A DNA stretch of 8,437 nucleotides from NCBI GenBank assembly GCA_041744735.1, contig JBGTKH010000649.1, positions 1-8,437 of the forward strand. Reading direction: 5' to 3'. The notes under the pieces are model-generated. The model was not told the DNA's origin and did not search any database. It was given only the letters and a program-made list of their open reading frames with translations. Origin of the DNA: JBGTKH01 sp041744735. Its GTDB lineage: Bacteria; Planctomycetota; Planctomycetia; Pirellulales; Pirellulaceae. The position numbers and the translations under genes are program-made. This document shows, one piece after another, positions 1 to 6,490 of this stretch. Numbering within the stretch: position 1 is the first letter of the stretch; each line of letters opens with the position of its first letter.

Positions 1-2
1 CG

Positions 3-983
3 ACTCAGCCGTATTACGGCCAGCCCGCGCCGTACGTTGCGCCGGGGACAACGTATCCGAGCTATCCGCAGCAACCGCCAGCCATGTTCCCCAGCGGCCT
101 GGGGAGCCCCGGCAACTGCCCGCCCGGCACGTGGGGACCGAATTGCGGTTGGGCCAGTCCGCAACAGGGCCCGTATCTGCGGTTGTTCTCGGACCTGCAA
201 GTTCGCTACACGTGGGTGAACGGCAATGAGGCGCGCGAAGTCGACATCAACGACATCGAAGGCCGGGCCACGATGAACATTCCGAATTTCTTTCACAGCG
301 GCCAGCCGCTGCGGATCTCGCCCGTGTTCGGCTATCACATGTTGCAAGGGCCGGTGACCGACCCGACCGCCACGCCGCCATTTCTGGCCGATCTGCCGTC
401 GCAGGTGTATAGCATTTACGGCGAAGTGGGCTGGGACCCGCGGCTGAATCCGCAGTTCGGCGCGGAACTGACGGCCAGCGTCGGCTTGTTTAGCGACCTG
501 CAAACCTTCACCACCGACAGCATCCGCATACAAGGCACGGGCCTGGCTGTGCTGAACTTTACACCGACGATCACGTTGAAAGCCGGCGTGACGTATCTCG
601 ACCGCTTGCGAGTGAAACTGTTGCCGGCCGGCGGCATTCTCTGGCAGCCGAACCCACAGACACGTTTCGACATTTATTTCCCGAAACCGAAGCTCGCCCG
701 TTATTGGACCACGCTGGGCAACACGGACGTGTGGTGGTACTTGGGCGGCGAGTACGGCGGCGGAAGCTGGACCATCGAGCGTTTTGCCACCGGTACCACC
801 GATCAAGTGGACATCAATGACATTCGCGCTTACGGCGGGCTGGAGTGGGTTGGTTTCCGCGGCCTGACGGCGTTTGTGGAAGGCGGCTATGTCTTCGAGC
901 GCGAAGTCATCTTTCGCCGCGCGCCCGCCGATAGCTTCGACATGACCGACACGTTCATGGTACGCGGCGGTCTTTCCTTCTAG
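3..983 (+). CDS. Probable outer-membrane beta-barrel protein, paralog 1 (5' end outside window)
   Basis: The reading frame is open from the first complete codon (position 3) to TAG at 981-983, so the gene starts upstream. An ATG exists at 84, but the codons before it read as a Pro/Tyr/Gln/Gly-rich tract in the same frame, which looks like genuine protein, so I do not take 84 as the start. The 326 visible residues have a low-complexity N-terminal tract (about 1-50). After it come many alternating polar/hydrophobic strands with Trp, Tyr and Phe, then LLPAGG (about residue 206) and FPKPKLA (about 226). The chain ends GGLSF. A terminal Phe after alternating residues is the usual signature recognised by the BAM machinery, so an outer-membrane barrel is the best guess. 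The downstream gene is clearly related. It may belong to a DUF6268-like barrel family, but that is memory and unverified. Substrate and role are unknown. Confidence 0.72.
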   Translation, partial: TQPYYGQPAPYVAPGTTYPSYPQQPPAMFPSGLGSPGNCPPGTWGPNCGWASPQQGPYLRLFSDLQVRYTWVNGNEAREVDINDIEGRATMNIPNFFHSGQPLRISPVFGYHMLQGPVTDPTATPPFLADLPSQVYSIYGEVGWDPRLNPQFGAELTASVGLFSDLQTFTTDSIRIQGTGLAVLNFTPTITLKAGVTYLDRLRVKLLPAGGILWQPNPQTRFDIYFPKPKLARYWTTLGNTDVWWYLGGEYGGGSWTIERFATGTTDQVDINDIRAYGGLEWVGFRGLTAFVEGGYVFEREVIFRRAPADSFDMTDTFMVRGGLSF

Positions 984-1023
984 GGCGTGCCGCAGGCAGC
1001 GATGACCGCGAGATTCATGTGTC

Positions 1024-2262
1024 ATGAGAGCAAGCCGCGGCAATCACACGTTGAGTCTTACATTGGCAGCCTTGTGGACATCACAATTTGGAGTCGTTGC
1101 CAATGCCAACGTAGCCGAAGTCGTGAGACTTCGGTCGTTTAGTAACGTCTTCGAGTTCCGAACTCTCACGAGTTCGGCTACGAGCATTATCGAGCGAACA
1201 CGCGTTGAGATCTACTTAATCGTTTGTCTGATTGCATTTTTTGCTACCGTCGCGTCCGCCTACGAACCGCCGATCGAACGGCTACCGGCAATCGAAGCTC
1301 TACCGTATTCGGACTCCGGTAATCGCAACGCGCGGCTCGCGAGTGGTTTTTCGAACGATACGATCCCCGGCGAATTGGACGGATTGAGCCGTCAGCCGCC
1401 CGCGTTCGTCTATCCCGGCGCGTTGCCGAATTCGCGGTTTGAAGACGAATTCTACGAATTGCCCTCAACGCGTCTGTCGCCCTATAAAGACGGATTCTTC
1501 CAGAAGCTGGCATTCAGCGGCGCGTGGCTTGACGGCGGCCGCGTGGACGACCTGAGCATCACGGAACTGAAGCTGTCGCTGACAGTCGCACTGCCGCTGC
1601 CGACGCGCGATCACCCGCTGTTGATCACGCCAGGTTTTGAAACGCGGTTTCTCCACGGGCCGATCACGCCCGATCTGCCGGGGCAAGTCTACAGTGCGTA
1701 CGTGCAAATGCTCTGGGTTCCGAAGCTATCGCAGCGCTGGAAAGCGGTGCTTGGTTTCGAGCCGGGCTCGTACAGCGACTTCGAGCAGGACGACGACGAT
1801 GCGTTGCGGCTGCTGGGCCGCGCGCTGCTCCTATATGACTGGCGACCCGACCGGCTGCAATTGGTCTTCGGGGTCCTGCATCTGGACCGCGACGACGTGA
1901 ACCTGCTGCCGGCAGGCGGCGTGATTTGGACGCCGACGGACAACGTGCGCTACGAAGTGATTTTCCCAAAGCCGAAGCTGGCACATCGCCTGTCGTTCGA
2001 CGGGGTGCGCGAAAACTGGGTGTTCGTGGCCGGCGAGTTCGGCGGCGATACATGGGCCGTCCAGCGGGCCAACGGCATGCAGGACCGTTTGACGCTGCGT
2101 GATCTGCGGGTGACCCTTGGACTGGAACGCAAACGCGACGGCGGCGCGGGCGCCACGCTGGAAGTCGGCTACATCTTCGGCCGCACGGTTGAATACCGTA
2201 CCACCACGCCGGACCTCAATCTCGGCGATACGTTCATGCTGCGCGGCGGAGTGGCGTACTAG
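1024..2262 (+). CDS. Probable outer-membrane beta-barrel protein, paralog 2 (uncertain start)
   Basis: 412 residues if started at ATG 1024, 40 bp after paralog 1. The C-terminal two thirds align by eye with paralog 1: a shared GQVYS/SQVYS segment, LLPAGG (about residue 294), FPKPKLA (about 314), a GE(F/Y)GG segment, VGYIFGR versus GGYVFER, and DTFM(L/V)RGG. It ends in Tyr, as expected for a BAM-assembled barrel. The start is doubtful. A good Sec signal peptide lies at about residues 58-79 (hydrophobic VEIYLIVCLIAFFATVASA, cleavage after ASA), while residues 29-53 are encoded by a REPIN. Upstream of the REPIN, residues 1-28 also look signal-like. No ATG lies between the REPIN and the second signal. 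The in-frame alternatives are GTG 1123 (379 residues), inside a REP loop, or a rare ATT at 1186. No clear Shine-Dalgarno precedes 1024. The repeat may have split the original 5' end. The stop codon overlaps a MITE-like element. Confidence 0.7.
   Translation: MRASRGNHTLSLTLAALWTSQFGVVANANVAEVVRLRSFSNVFEFRTLTSSATSIIERTRVEIYLIVCLIAFFATVASAYEPPIERLPAIEALPYSDSGNRNARLASGFSNDTIPGELDGLSRQPPAFVYPGALPNSRFEDEFYELPSTRLSPYKDGFFQKLAFSGAWLDGGRVDDLSITELKLSLTVALPLPTRDHPLLITPGFETRFLHGPITPDLPGQVYSAYVQMLWVPKLSQRWKAVLGFEPGSYSDFEQDDDDALRLLGRALLLYDWRPDRLQLVFGVLHLDRDDVNLLPAGGVIWTPTDNVRYEVIFPKPKLAHRLSFDGVRENWVFVAGEFGGDTWAVQRANGMQDRLTLRDLRVTLGLERKRDGGAGATLEVGYIFGRTVEYRTTTPDLNLGDTFMLRGGVAY
1110..1182. repeat. REPIN, family I (two inverted REP hairpins)
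   Basis: The left arm (1110-1134) and right arm (1158-1182) are inverted copies matching at 23 of 25 bases, separated by 23 bp. Each arm is itself a hairpin. The left arm is GTAG, stem CCGAAGTC, loop GTGA, stem GACTTCGG. The right arm read on the minus strand is GTAG, stem CCGAACTC, loop GTGA, stem GAGTTCGG. The two differences between arms form one compensated base pair (G-C versus C-G), so both 8-bp stems are perfect. This is the form of REP doublets (REPINs) mobilised by RAYT transposases in other bacteria. The mobilising enzyme is not in the window. The element lies inside the apparent 5' coding region of the second barrel gene. Confidence 0.8.
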
Positions 2263-2390
2263 TGCTTTGTCACAGCTTAGTTTTAGGGTTGGCCAACTGC
2301 GTGGCGTAAGCTTCCAGCTTGCGTTTCTGGGACGAAATCGGGTTGGCAAGCAGGATGCTTACCCCACTTTTTAACTTTGACGAAGCACTA
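2260..2390. mobile_element. MITE-like 131-bp element with TA ends
   Basis: Imperfect terminal inverted repeats (GTGCTTTGTCACAGCTTA at 2262-2279; TTAACTTTGACGAAGCAC at 2371-2388; 14 of 18 positions pair) are each bounded by TA. It carries no coding sequence. TA duplication is the mark of Tc1/mariner-IS630 type elements, so this may be a non-autonomous derivative. That assignment is inference, since no transposase is present. It sits exactly on the stop codon of the upstream barrel gene. Inside is a pair of facing hairpins (2301-2367). Confidence 0.6.
2301..2367. repeat. Inverted hairpin pair inside the MITE-like element
   Basis: Arm 2301-2322 and inverted arm 2346-2367 match at 19 of 22 bases. 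The left core is stem AAGCT, loop TCC, stem AGCTT. The right core is AAGCA, GGA, TGCTT. The A/T difference occurs on both sides of the stem, so pairing is preserved. It lacks the GTAG foot seen in the three REP families, so I keep it as a separate class. Confidence 0.65.
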
Positions 2391-2407
2391 GAGCACATTT
2401 CAAAACG

Positions 2408-2499
2408 GTAGCTGCACTCGCCAGAGTGCGGTAGGTAGCTGCACTCGCCAGAGTGCGGATGAAAGCCGGAAAAACCCGCGTTCTGGCGAACGCAGCTAC
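2408..2499. repeat. REP cluster, family II (two direct, one inverted copy)
   Basis: Copies at 2408-2431 (+), 2435-2458 (+) and 2476-2499 (-). The plus copies are GTAG, stem CTGCACTC, loop GCCA, stem GAGTGCGG. The inverted copy is GTAG, stem CTGCGTTC, loop GCCA, stem GAACGCGG. Two base pairs differ between forms, and both are compensated (A-T to G-C, C-G to T-A). The second stem pair is a T-G wobble in all copies. The cluster lies in the gap between convergent genes, a common place for REPs. Confidence 0.8.
2470..2499 (-). terminator. Candidate intrinsic terminator of the kdsC-lpt operon (a REP copy)
   Basis: Read on the minus strand, the inverted REP II copy (8-bp GC-rich stem, GCCA loop) begins about 24 nt after the lpt-like stop codon. 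It is followed at once by GTTTTT. Stem plus T-run is the form of a Rho-independent terminator. The T-run is short, so activity is only suggested. The two plus-strand copies have no T-run and are not proposed as terminators for the barrel gene. Confidence 0.4.
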
Positions 2500-2522
2500 G
2501 ATCAGTTTAGATTTCGACAAGA

Positions 2523-5500
2523 TCACCGCCGCAACGGCGCACTCTGCGGGGGTAATGGCGATGGCTTCAACGCGCCTAAGTTAGAGAGGTCCAAGAAACT
2601 GGCGTCATCGACTTCGACGCGATTGTCGTTTCGCCAATAGAGAATCTTGCGCGCGGCCGCGTGCGACGTGGGTCCGCCGATGCGTGTTTGCCGCCAGATC
2701 TCGGCGTCGGCCCGGCCGTTGCCTTCCAGCACCAGCAACTGTTTGGCTTCGGCGTACGAGATGCGTTCGGCGCGGGCGGTGAATGTTCTGCCTTCGACCA
2801 ACGTGTTGCCGGTCGCTTCCAGTTCGAACGGCCGCCGGCCCGCCACGGGAGTGCCCATCTCGAGCACCGTCAGCTTGTCACATGTCATCAGCACGCCGTC
2901 TTCGCCCAGCCCATCGCGGCGGCTGGCGTCGAGCCTCTCATCCCACGATGCCACGGGTCCGTAGACGGTTTTCACTTGGTCGAGGAACTGAATCTCACGT
3001 TTGTTCACGTTGCCGACCATCGCGCGCTGAAAATCGACGTGCAAATAGTTGAGCCGATTCGGCGACGCACTGTCGCGGCGGGCCGCGGACGGTTGTTGGC
3101 CGCTGGGGGAGAGTGCGTCGCCGCCTCGCCGCACGCTATTGACCCAGCCCGGTCCGTCGGCGTAGATGCCGCCGGTCTGCTGATCGATCGACAGATTCCG
3201 CGATTGCATTTGGTCGAGCGACACCAGCTCTCGCAATTCATAACTGCGGTTTTCAATGTACACGCCGTCGCCGAACGACAACTCGCGGATATCAATGCCA
3301 TCGGTCTGGCCGGGGTTGGCGAAGTCGACCCGGCGGTTCAACGTCACGTCGAGCGTACCGGCCAATGTGAACCGCTGATCGCTTTGAGCTTTTACGTCGC
3401 GCTCGAAATGCACCGTTACGCCGTTGAAGTCCATGCGGCCTTTCCAGCCGATCGTGATGTTCGCGGCCGGCGATTGTTGCTGCGAACTGCTGGGGAGCGG
3501 GCCGGGCAAATCGCGGCTCGCGGGCAACGTCATTTGGCCCGGCCCGTCGATCCAGAGCCGATTCGCGCCGCGGTCGAGTTGAATGGTCGCGCCGTTCATG
3601 GTCAAGCCGCGAGCCACAACCTCCGCCGGCTGGCCGGTTACCTTGGCGGTAGCTCGATCGGAACTGGCACTTCGCAGTTGTAGCAAGTTGCCTGTAATGC
3701 TCAGCGGTATCTGGCCCGGCTCGGCGGTCCGCATCACGGTTTCGACAAATCGCACGTTGCCATCGACCGTGACGTCTCCCACGCTGGTTTTCTCGCTTTG
3801 CCGAAGCAGTTGAACACGCAATAAGTCGCCGGTGACGTCGAACTTTTGTACGGGCAGATCGTCGCGACTGTCTCCCGCCACACCCAGCGGAGAACGGGCG
3901 AAGACCGGCGCGGTTGACGGCTGCCGCGGCGTCCCGCTTGCGGCCACCGTGTTTTCCGGTGCTGTTTCGACGAACCACGCTTCGAGCCGATTCGTACGGC
4001 CGGACAGTTGCGGCGAGTCGAGCTGCACCTGTCCCAGCGCCATCATGCGGTCGGGAACAATCGAGTAGCGAGTTTTTCCGTCGCCGCCTGCGGCCTGATC
4101 TTGCGGCACTTCACGCAGCCACAGATGAATCTCATCGCCTGCGAGTCCGCCCATCGTCGGAAACTTAACGTTCGCTCCGCCGGTCATCGAAACGACATGG
4201 TCTTGTTCGTGCGGCCTTAGCAACAGTTCCTTGTTCCACACCACTTCAAACGGTCGAGTTTGATCGTCGCCAAGCTGACCGCGAATCACACCCGGCCCGG
4301 CCGACCAAAGCTGGCCCAGTCGCCCCGGCTCCGCCATTTGATATTCCACCTGCAAGGCTTCGATGTCGTGACGCTCGTCGCGGAGCATCACCTTCTTGCT
4401 GTCTTCCAAGCGAATGCGACGAGTTTGCAGGTCGTACTCCAGCCGCTCGCCGCGAGCCGTGGCGCCGGCCGATGGTGCTCGCAGCACAACCGGATGGCCC
4501 GTGGCCACAATGCGCCGCACGTCAAGCGACGAAAGCCCGTCTTTCTCCTTTTGATTGCCAGCGTCGGCAATGGCCGACGGATTGCCCGCCGCCGCCGGCG
4601 CTCTCGCGGTCGTTTCAGCGGCCGCCTCACGCGGTGCGAAATGTACTTCCAAGAGTTCGCAGTTCAACTGATCGCTCGGCCCATCTGGGTTGAGCCGCAT
4701 CACATCCACGCGATCTTCGAACGTGGCGATGTGCTTTTGGAAGTCGAATTGAAACGGGCCTTGGCAAGTGATCTCCAGCGGCGGCTGTGGCTTGTCGTCG
4801 CTGCCGACGTGCAGATGCACCTTGTCGACGTGTACCAGTTCCAGAGATTTCACGCCGCTCGGCGACGGCGATTTCTTTCGATTGTCGGCCGAGCCTTTGG
4901 GCGGCAGCAGTGCGATCGAGAGAATACGGCCGCTGCCGTGACTTTGGCCGTAACGAAAGCGCACATCGTGAGGCGTGAAAACCTGCTGCTCGTCGATTTG
5001 CACATTGCGAGTGACGATCTCCAGGTCGTCCCCTTTGCCGCGATCCGTTTCGGGGCTGTGGATTTTAATCTCGCCCAACAGCCGCCCGCCGATCAGCCGT
5101 CCGATTTCCGCACGGCCAAGATCCAACGGGCGGTCGAAGTGCAACAGCGCACCGTCGGGAGCCCGCATGATGACCGGCCGCGTGTCTTTCTCTTCGTTGG
5201 CCGGCTTATTGCCCGCCATGAAGACGAGCGTGAACGGCTTGACCTCCATGCGGCCGTCGTCCAGCGGCTTGTAATCTTGAAACAGCAGCATGCCCTGTTC
5301 GGTCTTCAAAACCTTCGGGCTTTCGCGTTCCCAAGCGTCAGGCGGAAACCACTGACTAAGCTGCTGACGATGTTCCGGCGCGGTCGGCGGCAGAATGGGT
5401 TCGCCGCCGGAAACTTCCTTCCAGCGAGCCTGAGGTTCAATCAGCGGCACAGCCAGCAGCGCGTACAACCAGTAGGCGGTCAGCACAACCGCGAAGCTGA

Positions 5501-5528
5501 TGGCCAGTCGTTTTGCGTGTGTGATCAC
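2523..5528 (-). CDS. Membrane-anchored LptC/LptA (OstA)-like lipopolysaccharide transport protein, 1001 aa
   Basis: I place the start at GTG 5528, which overlaps the kdsC stop as GTGA. The frame stays open upstream to 5735, but that part is Arg-rich, lies antiframe within kdsC, and has no hydrophobic start. From GTG the protein has a short basic N-terminus, one membrane segment (about 7-30), then a periplasmic body. Residues 118-200 have LptC-like character (GDDLEIVTRNVQ, then FTPHDVRFRYG, then GSG). Later regions resemble repeated LptA/OstA strands: about 335-416, 464-520, 563-669, 690-800 and 901-975. The turn GPG or GNG recurs at 411, 662, 792 and 936. Low-complexity linkers occur near 300-330 and 670-690. 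The gene order kdsC then lptC/lptA matches E. coli, where LptC and LptA are each under 200 residues. The likely role is to pass lipopolysaccharide from the inner membrane across the periplasm. No lptB follows here. Family confidence is good, but exact domain borders are approximate. Confidence 0.75.
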   Translation of the reverse strand: MITHAKRLAISFAVVLTAYWLYALLAVPLIEPQARWKEVSGGEPILPPTAPEHRQQLSQWFPPDAWERESPKVLKTEQGMLLFQDYKPLDDGRMEVKPFTLVFMAGNKPANEEKDTRPVIMRAPDGALLHFDRPLDLGRAEIGRLIGGRLLGEIKIHSPETDRGKGDDLEIVTRNVQIDEQQVFTPHDVRFRYGQSHGSGRILSIALLPPKGSADNRKKSPSPSGVKSLELVHVDKVHLHVGSDDKPQPPLEITCQGPFQFDFQKHIATFEDRVDVMRLNPDGPSDQLNCELLEVHFAPREAAAETTARAPAAAGNPSAIADAGNQKEKDGLSSLDVRRIVATGHPVVLRAPSAGATARGERLEYDLQTRRIRLEDSKKVMLRDERHDIEALQVEYQMAEPGRLGQLWSAGPGVIRGQLGDDQTRPFEVVWNKELLLRPHEQDHVVSMTGGANVKFPTMGGLAGDEIHLWLREVPQDQAAGGDGKTRYSIVPDRMMALGQVQLDSPQLSGRTNRLEAWFVETAPENTVAASGTPRQPSTAPVFARSPLGVAGDSRDDLPVQKFDVTGDLLRVQLLRQSEKTSVGDVTVDGNVRFVETVMRTAEPGQIPLSITGNLLQLRSASSDRATAKVTGQPAEVVARGLTMNGATIQLDRGANRLWIDGPGQMTLPASRDLPGPLPSSSQQQSPAANITIGWKGRMDFNGVTVHFERDVKAQSDQRFTLAGTLDVTLNRRVDFANPGQTDGIDIRELSFGDGVYIENRSYELRELVSLDQMQSRNLSIDQQTGGIYADGPGWVNSVRRGGDALSPSGQQPSAARRDSASPNRLNYLHVDFQRAMVGNVNKREIQFLDQVKTVYGPVASWDERLDASRRDGLGEDGVLMTCDKLTVLEMGTPVAGRRPFELEATGNTLVEGRTFTARAERISYAEAKQLLVLEGNGRADAEIWRQTRIGGPTSHAAARKILYWRNDNRVEVDDASFLDLSNLGALKPSPLPPQSAPLRR

Positions 5529-6046
5529 GAGGTGTATCTGCGAATAATGTCGTCCCAGCGTTTCTTGGACTTGAGCAGCATTTCGATCAACTCGCGCACC
5601 GCCCCGTGCCCGCCCGGCAGTTTCGTCACGTATTGGGCGGCCGTACGAACTTCGCCCACGCCGTCCGCCACGGCGACCGCTAGCCCCACGTGCCGCATCA
5701 CGGGCAGATCGGCCAAATCGTCGCCGATGTAGCAAACCTGTGCGGGCTCCAGCCCGGCTTCCTTAATGATCTCCTGAGCGGCCGGCAACTTGTCTTCAAA
5801 TCCTTGCCGCACGAACTCGACGTTCAACTCGGCCGCGCGCAACTTCACAATGTGCGACGTGCGTGCCGTCAAGATGCCGAACTTGTGACCCGCCCGCTGC
5901 CACAGCCGAATCCCCAGCCCGTCGCGCACGTGAAACTTCTTCGTTTCGATGCCCTGGTTGTCGTAAACGATGCCCCCATCGGTCAGCACGCCGTCGACGT
6001 CCGACAAGATCAGTTCGACGTTCTTCGCCCGTTCGTCGATTTTCAT
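5525..6046 (-). CDS. kdsC: 3-deoxy-D-manno-octulosonate 8-phosphate phosphatase (KdsC-type HAD)
   Basis: 173 residues (E. coli KdsC is about 188), cytoplasmic, no signal peptide. It hydrolyses KDO 8-phosphate to KDO and phosphate in the lipopolysaccharide inner-core pathway. All HAD C0 motifs are visible: SDVDGVLTDGG with nucleophile Asp16 and Asp18, GILTAR with Thr60, Lys86 in FEDKLPAAQ, and YIGDDLADLPVM with Asp109, Asp110 and Asp113. KKFHVRDGLGI (36-46) is the typical KdsC substrate segment. ATG 6046 places motif I at the usual distance from the N-terminus. No strong Shine-Dalgarno is visible. The stop overlaps the start of the Lpt-like gene by 4 bases, implying translational coupling. Upstream are REPINs and no kdsD. 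The fold is shared with phosphatases such as the CMP-sialate-linked HADs, but size and context favour KdsC. Confidence 0.9.
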   Translation of the reverse strand: MKIDERAKNVELILSDVDGVLTDGGIVYDNQGIETKKFHVRDGLGIRLWQRAGHKFGILTARTSHIVKLRAAELNVEFVRQGFEDKLPAAQEIIKEAGLEPAQVCYIGDDLADLPVMRHVGLAVAVADGVGEVRTAAQYVTKLPGGHGAVRELIEMLLKSKKRWDDIIRRYTS

Positions 6047-6101
6047 GTACGCACGACTTGTATCTAGAAGTTCAAAAGAAATAGACGTTGAGTGCCAACT
6101 A

Positions 6102-6173
6102 GTAGGATGGACGCCCTCGTCCGTCCAGACGGTTGTGTTTTTGCGAACGGACGGACGTGGGCGTCCGTCCTAC
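6102..6173. repeat. REPIN, family III, copy 1
   Basis: Plus copy 6102-6126: GTAG, stem GATGGACG, loop CCCT, stem CGTCCGTC (one T-G wobble). Minus copy 6149-6173: GTAG, stem GACGGACG, loop CCCA, stem CGTCCGTC. They face each other across 22 bp. The GTAG foot, 8-bp stem and 4-nt loop match families I and II, although the stem sequence is unrelated. Confidence 0.8.
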
Positions 6174-6288
6174 GACTCGCCGCCGCTAGCAACGCCATCG
6201 CACCGCGCGCAGGCCGTCCCACCTATTGCCCGCCGGATTGTAGTAAGCACGCTGATTCGGGGCAATGTGAACGCGCCGCCGAGGGCTG

Positions 6289-6399
6289 GGTAGTGATACC
6301 ATTTGACGAATTCGTAGGACGGACGCCCTCGTCCGTCCTATGTTTCACGCGGATTCGCTGTCGGACGAGGGCGTCCGACCTACAAACGGTATCACTACC
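6289..6399. repeat. Outer inverted repeat enclosing a REPIN
   Basis: GGTAGTGATACCATTT at 6289-6304 faces AAACGGTATCACTACC at 6384-6399, pairing at 15 of 16 positions. It directly abuts the right arm of the inner REPIN. CCGAGGGC occurs on both sides (6279-6286 and 6398-6405), but it overlaps the right arm, so I do not claim a target duplication. It may be a composite or nested element. Confidence 0.55.
6314..6383. repeat. REPIN, family III, copy 2
   Basis: Plus copy 6314-6338: GTAG, stem GACGGACG, loop CCCT, stem CGTCCGTC. Minus copy 6360-6383: GTAG, stem GTCGGACG, loop CCCT, stem CGTCCGAC. The A-T to T-A change is compensated, so the stem stays perfect. It lies 140 bp from the first family III REPIN and is nested in a further inverted repeat. 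Confidence 0.8.
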
Positions 6400-6490
6400 G
6401 AGGGCGTCCGCGAATGGAAATGCCGCATTGGCCGGTGTATCATGTGCGATTCGGTTCAATGCTACACCTTGAATGACAGGGACTGCGAAC

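Larger units (their letters stand above)
6047..6490. other. Divergent intergenic region, repeats only
   Basis: This 444-bp gap separates kdsC (minus strand) from the sulfatase remnant (plus strand) and must hold the kdsC promoter, which I could not place with confidence. It contains two family III REPINs (6102-6173, 6314-6383) and an outer inverted repeat. Between them, 6174-6288 has no recognisable gene. One minus-strand reading there (ending near 6190) gives a plausible-looking peptide with NPAGNRWDGLRAVR, but I cannot assign it. Confidence 0.6.

Noticed and set aside
2408..2458. CRISPR-like direct repeats
   Set aside because: Only two direct copies with a 3-bp gap, no spacers and no cas genes; they are REP hairpins.
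2661..3683. Plus-strand open frame of 340 codons
   Set aside because: Antisense to the Lpt-like gene with His/Arg/Ala-biased composition; no domain or start signal.
4260..5732. Long plus-strand open frame of 490 codons
   Set aside because: It is antisense to the Lpt-like gene and the kdsC 3' end, with no recognisable motif; a GC-rich shadow frame.
5529..5735. N-terminal extension of the Lpt-like gene by 69 residues
   Set aside because: It lies inside kdsC in another frame, is Arg/Gly-rich, and would bury the membrane anchor. GTG 5528 overlapping the kdsC stop is a better start.
6174..6288. Possible gene remnant on the minus strand (NPAGNRWDGLRAVR reading)
   Set aside because: Short, no family recognised, and flanked by repeats; kept only as a note.
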